NCBI RefSeq assembly: GCF_001522585.2
Contig: NZ_CP013374.1
Location: 787,422 to 851,421 of the forward strand
Source of the DNA: Burkholderia sp. NRF60-BP8
Lineage (GTDB): Bacteria; Pseudomonadota; Gammaproteobacteria; Burkholderiales; Burkholderiaceae
Direction of reading: 5' to 3'
Length of the DNA: 64,000 bases
Shown here: positions 16,454-24,749 of the stretch, piece by piece
Layout of the letters: the number at the start of each line of letters is the position of its first letter
How positions within the stretch are numbered: position 1 is the first letter of the stretch
Program-made: the position numbers and the translations under genes
Notes under the pieces: generated by a model
What the model saw: only the letters and a program-made list of their open reading frames with translations
Databases searched by the model: none
What the model was told of the DNA's origin: nothing

Positions 16454-17224
16454 ATGGAAACAAAGAAGGGCGAACGGATCAAGACATTGATGAACGTGCT
16501 GCAAGGGCAGAACGCGATTCATCTGCGGGAAGTCGCCGAGCTGTTCGGCGTGTCCGAAATGACGATCCGCCGCGATCTCGCGGACAACCCGCACGGCCTC
16601 AGCCTGATCGGCGGCTACGTGACGCGCCATTTCGCCGCGCAGCGCAGCGACATCGGCGAATACCTGATCAGCGCCGAGAACAACCGGCAGACCGAGGAAA
16701 AGCGCCGCATCGGCAAGCTGGCCGCGCAGTTCGTGACGACCGGCGACACGATCTTCGTCGACTGCGGGTCGACCACGCCGTTCGTCGTCGATTTCATTCC
16801 GGACGACCTCGAATTCACGGCGGTCTGCAATTCGCTGAACGTGTTCGCGAAGCTGCAGCAAAAGCCGCATTGCAACGTGATCCTGTGCGGCGGCGCGTAT
16901 CACCGCCAGAACATGGTGTTCGAATCGGTCGCCGAAACGGGCATCCTCGATTCGGTGCGCGTGTCGAAGGCGTTCATCTCGGCGGCCGGCGTGAGCGATC
17001 GCTGCGGCGTCACGTGCTTCAACTTCCACGAAGTCGATGCGAAGAAGAAGGTGATGGCGCGCGCGCAGAACCGCTTCCTGCTGGTCGATCACACGAAGTT
17101 CGACGAAGTGCGCGCGGCCTATTTCGCCGAACTGACCGATTTCAACTACGTGATCTCCGACGGGCAACTGAGCCGCCGCTACGAAACGGCGATCCGCGAG
17201 CACGGGATCGCGCTCGTGACCTGA
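16454..17224 (+). CDS. DeoR-family transcriptional repressor of deoxyribose use
   Basis: This 256-aa regulator has the classic DeoR winged helix at residues 1-57 (IHLREVAELFGVSEMTIRRDL) and a C-terminal sugar-phosphate-isomerase-like sensor domain (DTIFVDCGSTTPFVVDFI, then KAFISAAGVSD). The open frame extends upstream, but the ATG at 16454 gives the normal family N-terminus. It stands between deoC and the kinase/permease/epimerase genes. A sugar phosphate, perhaps deoxyribose 5-phosphate, is the likely inducer by family analogy. Confidence 0.88.
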   Translation: METKKGERIKTLMNVLQGQNAIHLREVAELFGVSEMTIRRDLADNPHGLSLIGGYVTRHFAAQRSDIGEYLISAENNRQTEEKRRIGKLAAQFVTTGDTIFVDCGSTTPFVVDFIPDDLEFTAVCNSLNVFAKLQQKPHCNVILCGGAYHRQNMVFESVAETGILDSVRVSKAFISAAGVSDRCGVTCFNFHEVDAKKKVMARAQNRFLLVDHTKFDEVRAAYFAELTDFNYVISDGQLSRRYETAIREHGIALVT

Positions 17225-17258
17225 TGCGGCGCGGGCGTGCAGCGCGCCGAGCGTCGCG

Positions 17259-18323
17259 CTATTCATCGCGTCGAGCATCGCGCGCTTCCGCCGCGCTCAA
17301 GTAGCCGGTGACCACTTCGAAGCGGCGCGACGCGCCCGGCGCCAGCGCCGCGACGTGGCCCTTGCGGCGTTCGGCTTCGTAACCTTCCGGCTCGCAGGTC
17401 GACGGCAGCGCGAACGCGGCGACCTGCTGATCCGCGTTGTGCAGGATCCAGCGCGTCGCGTGCGGGAATTGCGCGGGGCGGTACGCGGTATGGAACGCGC
17501 CGCCGTCCGGATGCGCGAGCCGGAAATGCGCGACGCCGTCGGCATCCGTTTCCACGTCGTTCATGAAGAACACGATCTCCGGGTCGTACAGCGCGGGCGC
17601 ATCGAGCGTCGCGAGCCGCGCCGGTTCGCGCGCGAGCGTCGCCGTGTAGTCGCGCCACGCGGCGGTCGGCTTCACGTGCGCGGGCACGCTGTCGCGCAGC
17701 CGCAGGCCGCCGCTCGGGAGCGATTGCACGAAGCGGCCGCCCGGCACGTACGCGTAGTTCAGGTGGGCCATGTACATCAGGTCCATCGGCGCGCCGCCGA
17801 GATTCGTCACGTCCATCGCGATCGTCATCCGCGCATCGTGCTCCGTCAGCCGCACCGACGGACGCGCGACGTAGTGGCTGCCGAAGCCCTGCACGTACTC
17901 GTATTCGCCTGTCACTTCGACCGTGGCGCCGCGCGCATCCGTGCCGACGACCAGGCTCGCGCGATCCATCGGCGCGCACGGCATCTCGCCGTGCAGCGCA
18001 TGCGTGTCGTCCGGCCCCGGGCAGCCGTTGCGCAGCAGCCCGCTGTGGAACATGAAGCAGCCGTAGGTATCGACGATCGACGTCGCGCGCTTCGGCTGCC
18101 GGAACATGTGCTTCATCGTCAGGTCGCGACCGTCGAATTCGGCGGCCCAGATCATCTGGCCGAGATACGGCAGCACGACGAGATGGCCGCGGCGGTTCTC
18201 GAGCTTCAGCGCCTCGACGCCGGACGGATACGCGAACGCGGTGACGGTGATGCCGTCGGTGCGGTACAGCGTGCGCGGTGCTTCGCGGAAATCGTCGCGC
18301 CGCAGTTCAATCTCGCCGCGCAT
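17259..18323 (-). CDS. Aldose epimerase-like protein of the deoxyribose operon (DUF4432 type)
   Basis: This 354-aa protein has the galactose-mutarotase-like beta-sandwich pattern of aldose-1-epimerase relatives: LVVLPYLGQMIWAAEFDGRDL near residue 50, CFMFHSGLLRNGCPG near 90, and the central histidine block HALHGEMPCAPMD near 108. In enteric deoxyribose operons (deoQKPX) an epimerase-like gene accompanies kinase and permease. The same set occurs here, so it probably supplies the sugar anomer used by the kinase. It starts 2 bp after the permease stop, which implies one transcript. A specific enzymatic test is lacking for this branch. Confidence 0.75.
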   Translation of the reverse strand: MRGEIELRRDDFREAPRTLYRTDGITVTAFAYPSGVEALKLENRRGHLVVLPYLGQMIWAAEFDGRDLTMKHMFRQPKRATSIVDTYGCFMFHSGLLRNGCPGPDDTHALHGEMPCAPMDRASLVVGTDARGATVEVTGEYEYVQGFGSHYVARPSVRLTEHDARMTIAMDVTNLGGAPMDLMYMAHLNYAYVPGGRFVQSLPSGGLRLRDSVPAHVKPTAAWRDYTATLAREPARLATLDAPALYDPEIVFFMNDVETDADGVAHFRLAHPDGGAFHTAYRPAQFPHATRWILHNADQQVAAFALPSTCEPEGYEAERRKGHVAALAPGASRRFEVVTGYLSAAEARDARRDE

Positions 18324-18325
18324 GG

Positions 18326-19699
18326 TCAGGCTCCCGACGTGTGGCGCGTCGCGGCGTAGCGCGCGGACGCGTGCTCGTCGGCCGCCGCGTCGGGCGTGGC
18401 CGCCGGCAGGTGACGCAGGCAGTAGAAGCCGTAGTAAACGATCACGACGAAGCACGCGAGCGGCACGACGAACGCGAGCTGCATGTTGCCGCCCGTGTGA
18501 TCGGAGATCAGCCCCTGGATCAGCGGCACGACCGCGCCGCCGACGATGCTCATCACGAGGATCGAGCCGCCGTATTCGGTGTCCTTGCCGAGGCCGTCGA
18601 TCGTCAGTCCGTAGATCGTCGGCCAGCACGGCCCGAGGAAGATGCTCACGCACACGGCCGCATACACGGCCGTGATGTTGTGCACGCTGATCGTGTACGC
18701 GAGCAGCGCGATGCACAGGATGCCGTAGACGATCAGCACCTTGGCCGGGCCGACGCGTTTCATCACGAGCGTCGCGACCAGTTTGCCGACGAAGAACGCG
18801 AAGAAGGTCGCGAGCAGGTAGCGCGACGCGCCGCGCTCGGTGAGGCCGCCGATCTGCATCGCGAGCCGGATCGTGAAGCTCCACACGCCGACCTGCGCGC
18901 CGACGTACAGGAATTGCGCGACCACGCCCGCGACGAAGCGCCGGTTGCCGAACAGGCGCGCGAGCGTGCCGCGCGCGTCGATCCGGTGCGCGACCGTGCT
19001 CGCGCCGTTGCCCTTGCACGCCGGGTACGGCGTGAGCGCGAACACGACGAACACGGCGGCGAGCACGACGATCAGCCACTTGTACGGTTCGAGCGTGGCC
19101 TGAATCATCGCGAGCTGGTGCGTGTGGGCTTCGGCGGCCGACATCGCCGCGAGCTGCGCGTGCGACGCGTCGCCTTCCTTGAAGATCAGGAAGCTGCCCA
19201 TGTAGACGCCGGCCATCGCGCCGAACGGATAGAACGTCTGCGAGATGTTCAGTCGCCGCGTGCTGGTGTCGCGCGGGCCCATCAGCGTCGAATACGAGTT
19301 CGACGCCGTTTCGAGAAACGACAGGCCCGCGGCGATCACGAACAGCGCGACGAGGAACATCCCGTACTTCGCCATCGACGCGGCCGGGAAGAACAGCAGG
19401 CAGCCGGTCGTGTAGAGCAGCAGGCCGACGAGGATCGTCGTCTTGTAGCTGAACTTCTTCACGACGGTCGCGGCCGGAATCGCGAGGAAGAAGTAGCCGA
19501 GATAGAACGCCGACTGCACGAACGCCGATTCGAAATCGGACAGGAAGAACGATTTCTTGAACTGCGCGATCAGTACGTCGTTCAGGTTCGCGGCGGTGCC
19601 CCACAGCGCGAACAGGCAGCACAGCAGCGTAAACGCGAAGAGCGGCGTGCGATTCAGATAATAGCCGTCGGGTGTGTGTTCGATCCTGGTTCGGCTCAT
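18326..19699 (-). CDS. Sugar/H+ symporter, FucP-type MFS (candidate deoxyribose permease)
   Basis: This 457-aa major facilitator has about 12 hydrophobic helices. Features of the FucP/glucose-galactose group are FALWGTAANLNDVLI in helix 1, QSAFYLGYFFLAIPA in helix 2 and SFLETASNSY near residue 128. The start at 19699 (MSRTRIEH) follows AGGAGACACCC. Upstream codons in frame belong to the kinase end. The neighbours (kinase, epimerase, deoC, DeoR-type repressor) make deoxyribose the most likely cargo, but L-fucose or another sugar cannot be excluded. Confidence 0.85.
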   Translation of the reverse strand: MSRTRIEHTPDGYYLNRTPLFAFTLLCCLFALWGTAANLNDVLIAQFKKSFFLSDFESAFVQSAFYLGYFFLAIPAATVVKKFSYKTTILVGLLLYTTGCLLFFPAASMAKYGMFLVALFVIAAGLSFLETASNSYSTLMGPRDTSTRRLNISQTFYPFGAMAGVYMGSFLIFKEGDASHAQLAAMSAAEAHTHQLAMIQATLEPYKWLIVVLAAVFVVFALTPYPACKGNGASTVAHRIDARGTLARLFGNRRFVAGVVAQFLYVGAQVGVWSFTIRLAMQIGGLTERGASRYLLATFFAFFVGKLVATLVMKRVGPAKVLIVYGILCIALLAYTISVHNITAVYAAVCVSIFLGPCWPTIYGLTIDGLGKDTEYGGSILVMSIVGGAVVPLIQGLISDHTGGNMQLAFVVPLACFVVIVYYGFYCLRHLPAATPDAAADEHASARYAATRHTSGA

Positions 19700-19739
19700 G
19701 GGTGTCTCCTTCCCAATGTCTCGTCGATGAAGGCGCCGG

Positions 19740-20666
19740 TCAGATGCCGGCGTCGCGGAGGAAGCGCTCGAACGTCGCGGCGTCGGCGTACGACTTCTGC
19801 GTGCCGAGGCCCGTGACCGAATGCGCGGCGTAGGCGGACGCGTAACGCATCGCGTCGACGGCGTCGCGCGACGCGGCATAGCAGCGCGCGAAGCAGCCGA
19901 TATACGCATCGCCGGCGCCCGTCGTATCGCGCGCGTCGACCGGCACGCCCGGCACGTGACGCGCACCGTCGCGCGATACCAGCAGCGAACCCTTGTCGCC
20001 GAGCGTGACGAGCACGTGCTTGAGCCCGCGCGCGACCAGCGCTTCGGCGGCACGGGTCGCGCTGTCGCGCGAATCGACCGGCATGCCCGACACGATCGCG
20101 AGCTCGGTCTCGTTCGGCACGAAGAATTCGACGGAACGGATGCGCTCGAAATCGAGGTCGGCGACGGCCGGGGCCGGGTTCAGCAACACGGGAATGCCGT
20201 GCCGTGCGCCGAATTCGATCGCGTGATAGACGGTGTCGAGCTCGATTTCGAGCTGCAGCACGATCAGCGCGCAGTCGGCGAGCATCGGCGCGGCCGCATC
20301 GATGTCGGCCGGTCGCAGATGGCGGTTCGCGCCCTTGACGATCAGGATGCTGTTGCTCGAATCGGGCTCGACGAAGATCGGCGCGACGCCGCTGGGCACG
20401 CCGGCGACCTTGCGCACGTGCGTGGTGTCGATGCCTTCGCGCTCGAAGTTGCGGATCGTGTTGTCGGCGAACACGTCGTCGCCGACCTTCGTGACCATCA
20501 CGACGCGCGCGCCGAGGCGCGCGGCCGCGACGGCCTGGTTCGCGCCCTTGCCGCCGCAGCCGAGTTCGAAGTTCGGCGCCTCGAGCGTTTCGCCCCGGGC
20601 GGGCATGCGCGTGACATAGGTCACGAGGTCGACCATGTTGCTGCCGATGACGGCGATCGTCTCCAT
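19740..20666 (-). CDS. Ribokinase-family (PfkB) sugar kinase, candidate deoxyribokinase
   Basis: This 308-aa PfkB-family kinase carries the N-terminal GGKGANQAVAAARLG signature near residue 40 and the C-terminal DTTGAGDAYIG anion-hole/catalytic-base motif near residue 250. The start at 20666 (METIAVIG) follows AAGAGGAAGAG. A longer frame from 20741 is not supported. The kinase would phosphorylate deoxyribose at O5, giving the DeoC substrate. True ribokinase activity is the main alternative, but the genomic partners favour deoxyribose. Confidence 0.82.
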   Translation of the reverse strand: METIAVIGSNMVDLVTYVTRMPARGETLEAPNFELGCGGKGANQAVAAARLGARVVMVTKVGDDVFADNTIRNFEREGIDTTHVRKVAGVPSGVAPIFVEPDSSNSILIVKGANRHLRPADIDAAAPMLADCALIVLQLEIELDTVYHAIEFGARHGIPVLLNPAPAVADLDFERIRSVEFFVPNETELAIVSGMPVDSRDSATRAAEALVARGLKHVLVTLGDKGSLLVSRDGARHVPGVPVDARDTTGAGDAYIGCFARCYAASRDAVDAMRYASAYAAHSVTGLGTQKSYADAATFERFLRDAGI

Positions 20667-20728
20667 CTGCGTCTCTTCCTTGGTATGGGGGCGCCGCGCG
20701 CGTGGTCGGCGGCGGCTTGCGACAGGTG

Positions 20729-20751
20729 ATAATAAAATCACATTGAATGTG
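20729..20751 (-). promoter_or_regulatory. Promoter/operator of the deoxyribose uptake operon
   Basis: CACATT-G-AATGTG (20739-20751) is a perfect 13-bp interrupted palindrome flanked by A/T-rich bases. On the minus strand it is followed by TATTAT (20729-20734), a good -10 element, so the palindrome sits within the promoter of the kinase-permease-epimerase operon. The half-site TTTTCACAT is also present at 16359-16367. Binding by the DeoR-type repressor is inferred. Confidence 0.6.
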
Positions 20752-20962
20752 AAAATGCAATCCTATGATGTTAGAAGGGTCACTTGTGGGGGCGGGCATC
20801 CGGCCGGACGAATTGTTCGTTCCGCCGCGTTGAAGCGGGTTCGGATTCATCGGGGGGGCTGAGAGTCGTTACGCGAACGATGCCGCGTTCTCGGGTTTTC
20901 GTTGCGCGGCGCGATGCGAGCCATGTCACGCGCTTCGCGGCCGCACGCCAGGATGACCGGCC

Positions 20963-20980
20963 GATTACCGTTTTGTTATC
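20963..20980. promoter_or_regulatory. GATTAC-N6-GTTATC box upstream of the response-regulator gene
   Basis: Read on the minus strand this is GATAAC-AAAACG-GTAATC. The same GATRAC-N6-GTAATC pattern occurs at 29671-29688 (ahead of the RND operon), 30391-30408 and 35855-35872 (ahead of the two DUF4148 genes). Here it is 90 bp upstream of the regulator start, which would allow autoregulation. Confidence 0.6.
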
Positions 20981-21069
20981 TACGCCGTTCGCGCCTGCAC
21001 GGTGAGCGGCCGCGTCGCCGTTTCCGGGTAACATCGCCCGATGTCCCCATGCAAGCGACGGAGCCGGCC

Positions 21070-21747
21070 ATGCGCATCCTGATAGTCGAAGACGAACCGA
21101 AGACGGGCGCGTACCTGAAGAAGGGGCTCGAGGAATCGGGCTTCAGCGTCGATCTCGCGAAGGACGGCGGCGAAGGGCTGACGCTCGCGCAGGAAGAGCG
21201 TTACGACGTGATCGTGCTCGACGTGATGCTGCCCGTGCTCGACGGATGGGGCGTGCTCAAGCGGCTGCGCGACACGCACACGACGCCGGTGCTGTTCCTG
21301 ACCGCGCGCGACGACGTGCAGGACCGCGTGCACGGCCTCGAACTCGGCGCCGACGATTACCTCGTGAAACCGTTCGCGTTCGTCGAGCTGCTCGCCCGCA
21401 TCCGCACGCTCGCGCGTCGCGGGCCGCCGCGCGAGACCGAACGCCTGACGGTCGGCGATCTGGAAATCGACGTGGTGCGCCGCCGCGTGAAGCGCGGCGC
21501 CACGCGGATCGACCTCACGCCGCGCGAATTCTCGCTGCTGCAACTGCTCGCGCGCCGGCAGGGCGAGGTGCTGAGCCGGACGCAGATCGCATCGTACGTG
21601 TGGGACATGAATTTCGACAGCGACACCAACGTCGTCGAGGTTGCGATCCGGCGCCTGCGCGCGAAGATCGACGACGCGTTTCCGGTCAAGCTGATCCACA
21701 CCGTGCGCGGCGTCGGCTACGTGCTCGAACCGAAGGACGACGCATGA
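21070..21747 (+). CDS. OmpR-family response regulator (CopR/IrlR/heavy-metal type)
   Basis: This 225-aa regulator has an N-terminal receiver ([18 protein letters not shown], phospho-acceptor Asp51 in [22 protein letters not shown]) and a C-terminal winged helix ([27 protein letters not shown], with [20 protein letters not shown]). The family includes CopR, CusR and IrlR. An upstream in-frame ATG at 21049 would add seven residues. The stop overlaps the kinase start as ATGA. A nearby RND efflux operon carries the same box in front of it, so pump control is likely. The label heavy metal reflects family only, since the pump is of the drug type. Confidence 0.9.
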   Translation: MRILIVEDEPKTGAYLKKGLEESGFSVDLAKDGGEGLTLAQEERYDVIVLDVMLPVLDGWGVLKRLRDTHTTPVLFLTARDDVQDRVHGLELGADDYLVKPFAFVELLARIRTLARRGPPRETERLTVGDLEIDVVRRRVKRGATRIDLTPREFSLLQLLARRQGEVLSRTQIASYVWDMNFDSDTNVVEVAIRRLRAKIDDAFPVKLIHTVRGVGYVLEPKDDA

Positions 21748-23204
21748 CGCGCCCGCGCTCGCTGGCCGCGACGCTCGCGCTCGCGTTCGCCGCGACCACG
21801 CTCGCCGCGTTCGCGCTCGTCGGCGCATATGTGTATGCGGGCCTCGAGCGGCAGGTGAATACGCAGGACGATCTCGACATCGTGCTGGCCGCGCGCCACA
21901 CGCGCCGGCTCGCGGGCGAGCTCGAGTCGCTCGATGCGGTTCGCGCGCATGCGGAGCGGCTGACGAGTCAGGTGCTGGGCAACGAGGCGCTGTCGATGGC
22001 CGCCGTCGATGCGCGGGGCGACGTGCTCGCACGTCACAACGTCCGGCTCGCCGCGCCCGACGATGCGCCCGCGGCCGCATCGGTTCCGCTGGCCGATGCG
22101 CAATTGTTCGCGCCGCACGCGGTGCCGGTTCCCGCGGACGACCGGATCACGGCCGACCGGCTCGTCACGTGGACCGCCGACGGCGGCACGCCGATGCGCG
22201 GCGTCGTGATCGAGGCCACGCTCGGCGACCGCACGCCGATCCGCATCGCGATCGCCCGCAACATGCGCGACAGGGCCGATCTGCTCGACGGTTACCGCGA
22301 CCGGCTCAAGCTCGCCGGCGGGCTCGGCGCGCTGTTCGCGCTGCTGCTCGGCTACTGGCTGATCCGCACGGCGCTCGCGCCGCTGCGCGAGATCGTCGAC
22401 AACACCGGCCGGATCACGGTCGACAAGCTCGACACGCGGCTCGACGCGTCGCGCGCGCCGCCCGAATTGCGCGCGCTCGTCGATGCGCAGAATGCGATGC
22501 TCGGCCGCCTGCAGCAGGCGTTCGCGCATCTGTCGCAATTCAGCGCCGATCTCGCGCACGATCTGCGCACGCCGCTGAACAACATGCGCGGCGCCACCGA
22601 AGTCGCGCTCGCGCGGCCGCGTTCGGCCGACGAGTACCAGGCGCTGCTCGAATCGAATCTCGAGGAATACGATCGTCTCGCGCGAATGATCGAGAACGTG
22701 CTGTTTCTCGCGCGTGCCGAGCATCCGAGCTTCGTCACCCGGCAGCGCGCGTTCGACGTGCGCGACGAACTCGAGCGCATCGCGGAGTATTTCGAGGGGC
22801 TCGCCGACGAAGCGGGCTCGACGTTGCGCGTCGAAGGGCAGGGGCAGCTGACCGCCGACGTCGAGCTGTTCCGCCGCGCCGTCGGCAACCTGCTCGCGAA
22901 CGCGCTGCGTTACACGCCCGCCGGCGGCGTCATCACGCTGAGCGTGGACGAAACCGCCGATGCGGTGCGCGTCGGCGTCGCGAATCCGGGCGAGCCGATC
23001 GATCGCGCGCTGCTGCCGCGGATCTTCGACCGGTTCGTGCGCGGCGACCCCGCGCGCAGCGGCGGTGCGCCGGGCGGCACGGCCGGGCTCGGCCTCGCGA
23101 TCGTGCGCTCGGTGATGGAGCTCCACGGCGGTACCGCGCAGGTCGAAAGCGACACGCTCGGCACGCGTTTCACGCTTACGTTCAACCGGCTGGCGGCAGT
23201 GTGA
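21744..23204 (+). CDS. Heavy-metal-type sensor histidine kinase
   Basis: This 486-aa membrane kinase has a first membrane helix around residues 9-30 ([21 protein letters not shown]), a periplasmic sensor of about 150 residues, a second helix near 190-207, HAMP, the H-box [17 protein letters not shown], the N-box [11 protein letters not shown], and the G-box [19 protein letters not shown]. Its start overlaps the regulator stop by 4 bp. The 3' end overlaps the convergent efflux-lipoprotein gene by 23 bp. The periplasmic domain shows no clear metal-binding histidine or cysteine cluster, so the signal may not be a metal. Confidence 0.9.
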   Translation: MTRPRSLAATLALAFAATTLAAFALVGAYVYAGLERQVNTQDDLDIVLAARHTRRLAGELESLDAVRAHAERLTSQVLGNEALSMAAVDARGDVLARHNVRLAAPDDAPAAASVPLADAQLFAPHAVPVPADDRITADRLVTWTADGGTPMRGVVIEATLGDRTPIRIAIARNMRDRADLLDGYRDRLKLAGGLGALFALLLGYWLIRTALAPLREIVDNTGRITVDKLDTRLDASRAPPELRALVDAQNAMLGRLQQAFAHLSQFSADLAHDLRTPLNNMRGATEVALARPRSADEYQALLESNLEEYDRLARMIENVLFLARAEHPSFVTRQRAFDVRDELERIAEYFEGLADEAGSTLRVEGQGQLTADVELFRRAVGNLLANALRYTPAGGVITLSVDETADAVRVGVANPGEPIDRALLPRIFDRFVRGDPARSGGAPGGTAGLGLAIVRSVMELHGGTAQVESDTLGTRFTLTFNRLAAV

Positions 23205-24717
23205 TGGCGGGTGCGGGTCGCGCGGCCGGTGCGTGTTCCATCGCGCCGGTGTTCGATTCCGCATCCACGCCCACGCTCGCCTGCCAACCGCCGCCCAACG
23301 CCTTCAGCAACCCGACTTCGGCCTCGATCCGGCGCGCGTCGATCTGATCGGCCGTGCGCCGATTCGTCAGCGCGATCGTCTGCGCGGTCACCACGTCCAG
23401 ATAGCTGACGGCGCCCGCGTTGAAGCGATTCGTCGTCAGCCGCAGCGACAGGTCGGCCGCGTCGGTCGCGCGCTGCTGGCTGCCGGCTTCGGACGCGAGT
23501 GCGTCGAGCGCCGACAACTGATCCTCGACCTGTTGGAACGCGACGAGCACGGTGTGCCGATAGTCGGCGACCGCACCGTCGTATTGCGCATGCGCGCCGC
23601 GCAGCGACGCGCTGCGGCGGCCGCCGTCGAACAGCGTGCCGGCGAGCTGCGGGCCGAGCGACCAGAACAGGCTCGGCGCGGTGAGCCACGGCGCGAAGAA
23701 CGAACTCTCGAGGCCGACGCTCGCCGACAGCACGAGATCCGGGAAGAACGCGGCGCGCGCCTCGCCGATCCGCGCGTTCGCGGCCGCGACACGGCGCTCG
23801 GCCGCCGCGATGTCGGGCCGCCGCTCCAGCAGTTGCGACGGCACGCCGGCCGGAATCGCCGGCACGTGGAACGCCTGCACGCGCGGCGGCAGCACGAACG
23901 TCGACGCGCTCTCGCCGACGAGCGTCGCGATCGCGTGCTGCAACTGCGCACGCGACGCGTCGATGTCGGTGTCCTGCGTGCGCGTCGATTCGAGCTGGGT
24001 CTCGGCTTGTGCGACCGCCGACGCATCGATCGCTCCGGCCGCGAGTTGCCGCTTGAGCAGCGTCAGTGCGTCCGCGTACGCGCGGACGGTGTCGTCGAGC
24101 AGCTGCTTCTGCGTGTCGAGCGAGCGCAGCGCGAAATAGTCGGTCGCGAGTTCGGCCGTGACCGACAGCTTCACGGCCTGCAGATCGGCCGCGCTCGCGG
24201 CTGCGTCCGCCTGCGCGCCTGTCACCGCGTCGCGTACGCGGCCGAACACGTCGGGTTCCCAGCTCGCGGCCACGCCCGCCTGATAGTCGGGCGTCGTCTT
24301 GCCGGCGAGCGACGAGCCGAGCCGGTTTTGCGACACGCGCGCGCGGCTTTGCGCGGCGCCCGCGGTGATCGTCGGCAGGAACCCGGCGTGCTGATAGTCG
24401 ACCGTCGCGCGCGCCTGCTGCAACTCGGCGACGGCTTTCTTCACCGTCTGGTTCGACACGTCGATGCGCGCTTCGAGCGCGTTCAGGTCGGCATCGTCGA
24501 AGACGGTCCACCAGGCGCCGCGCGCGGCGGCGTCGGCCGGGCTCGCGGTGCGCCAGCCGGCCTGCGCGGCCGAGGCGCCCGCGTAGTGCGCGGGTACCGC
24601 GACGGCGGGCGGCGAATATGGCGGCAGCGTCGAGCACGCGGTCAACGCGGCCGACGCCGCGGCGGCGCCAAGCGCGACGGCGCGACGGGCGAACGGGAGC
24701 GGATGAGGAAGGCGCAT
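23182..24717 (-). CDS. RND efflux outer-membrane channel lipoprotein (NodT/OprM family)
   Basis: This 511-aa outer-membrane factor has a lipoprotein signal with lipobox LTAC (Cys28) and the two repeated OEP domains of TolC-like trimers (ELQQARATVDYQHAGFLPTI, later GEARAAFFPDLVLSASVG and SYLDVVTAQTIALTNRRTADQI). It is the third gene of an RND operon (permease 26339, adaptor 24750), with 32 bp to the adaptor. The operon converges on the two-component genes, and the last 23 bp overlap the kinase gene. Confidence 0.92.
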   Translation of the reverse strand: MRLPHPLPFARRAVALGAAAASAALTACSTLPPYSPPAVAVPAHYAGASAAQAGWRTASPADAAARGAWWTVFDDADLNALEARIDVSNQTVKKAVAELQQARATVDYQHAGFLPTITAGAAQSRARVSQNRLGSSLAGKTTPDYQAGVAASWEPDVFGRVRDAVTGAQADAAASAADLQAVKLSVTAELATDYFALRSLDTQKQLLDDTVRAYADALTLLKRQLAAGAIDASAVAQAETQLESTRTQDTDIDASRAQLQHAIATLVGESASTFVLPPRVQAFHVPAIPAGVPSQLLERRPDIAAAERRVAAANARIGEARAAFFPDLVLSASVGLESSFFAPWLTAPSLFWSLGPQLAGTLFDGGRRSASLRGAHAQYDGAVADYRHTVLVAFQQVEDQLSALDALASEAGSQQRATDAADLSLRLTTNRFNAGAVSYLDVVTAQTIALTNRRTADQIDARRIEAEVGLLKALGGGWQASVGVDAESNTGAMEHAPAARPAPAITLPPAG

Positions 24718-24749
24718 GGCAGGGATCTCGGGAGTCGTCGTCGAATGGG

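Noticed and set aside
22500..22620. Reading the two-component system as a copper/heavy-metal resistance locus
   Set aside because: The regulator and kinase belong to that family, but the nearby pump has the drug-type DD motif of HAE1 permeases and the sensor lacks an obvious metal-binding cluster.
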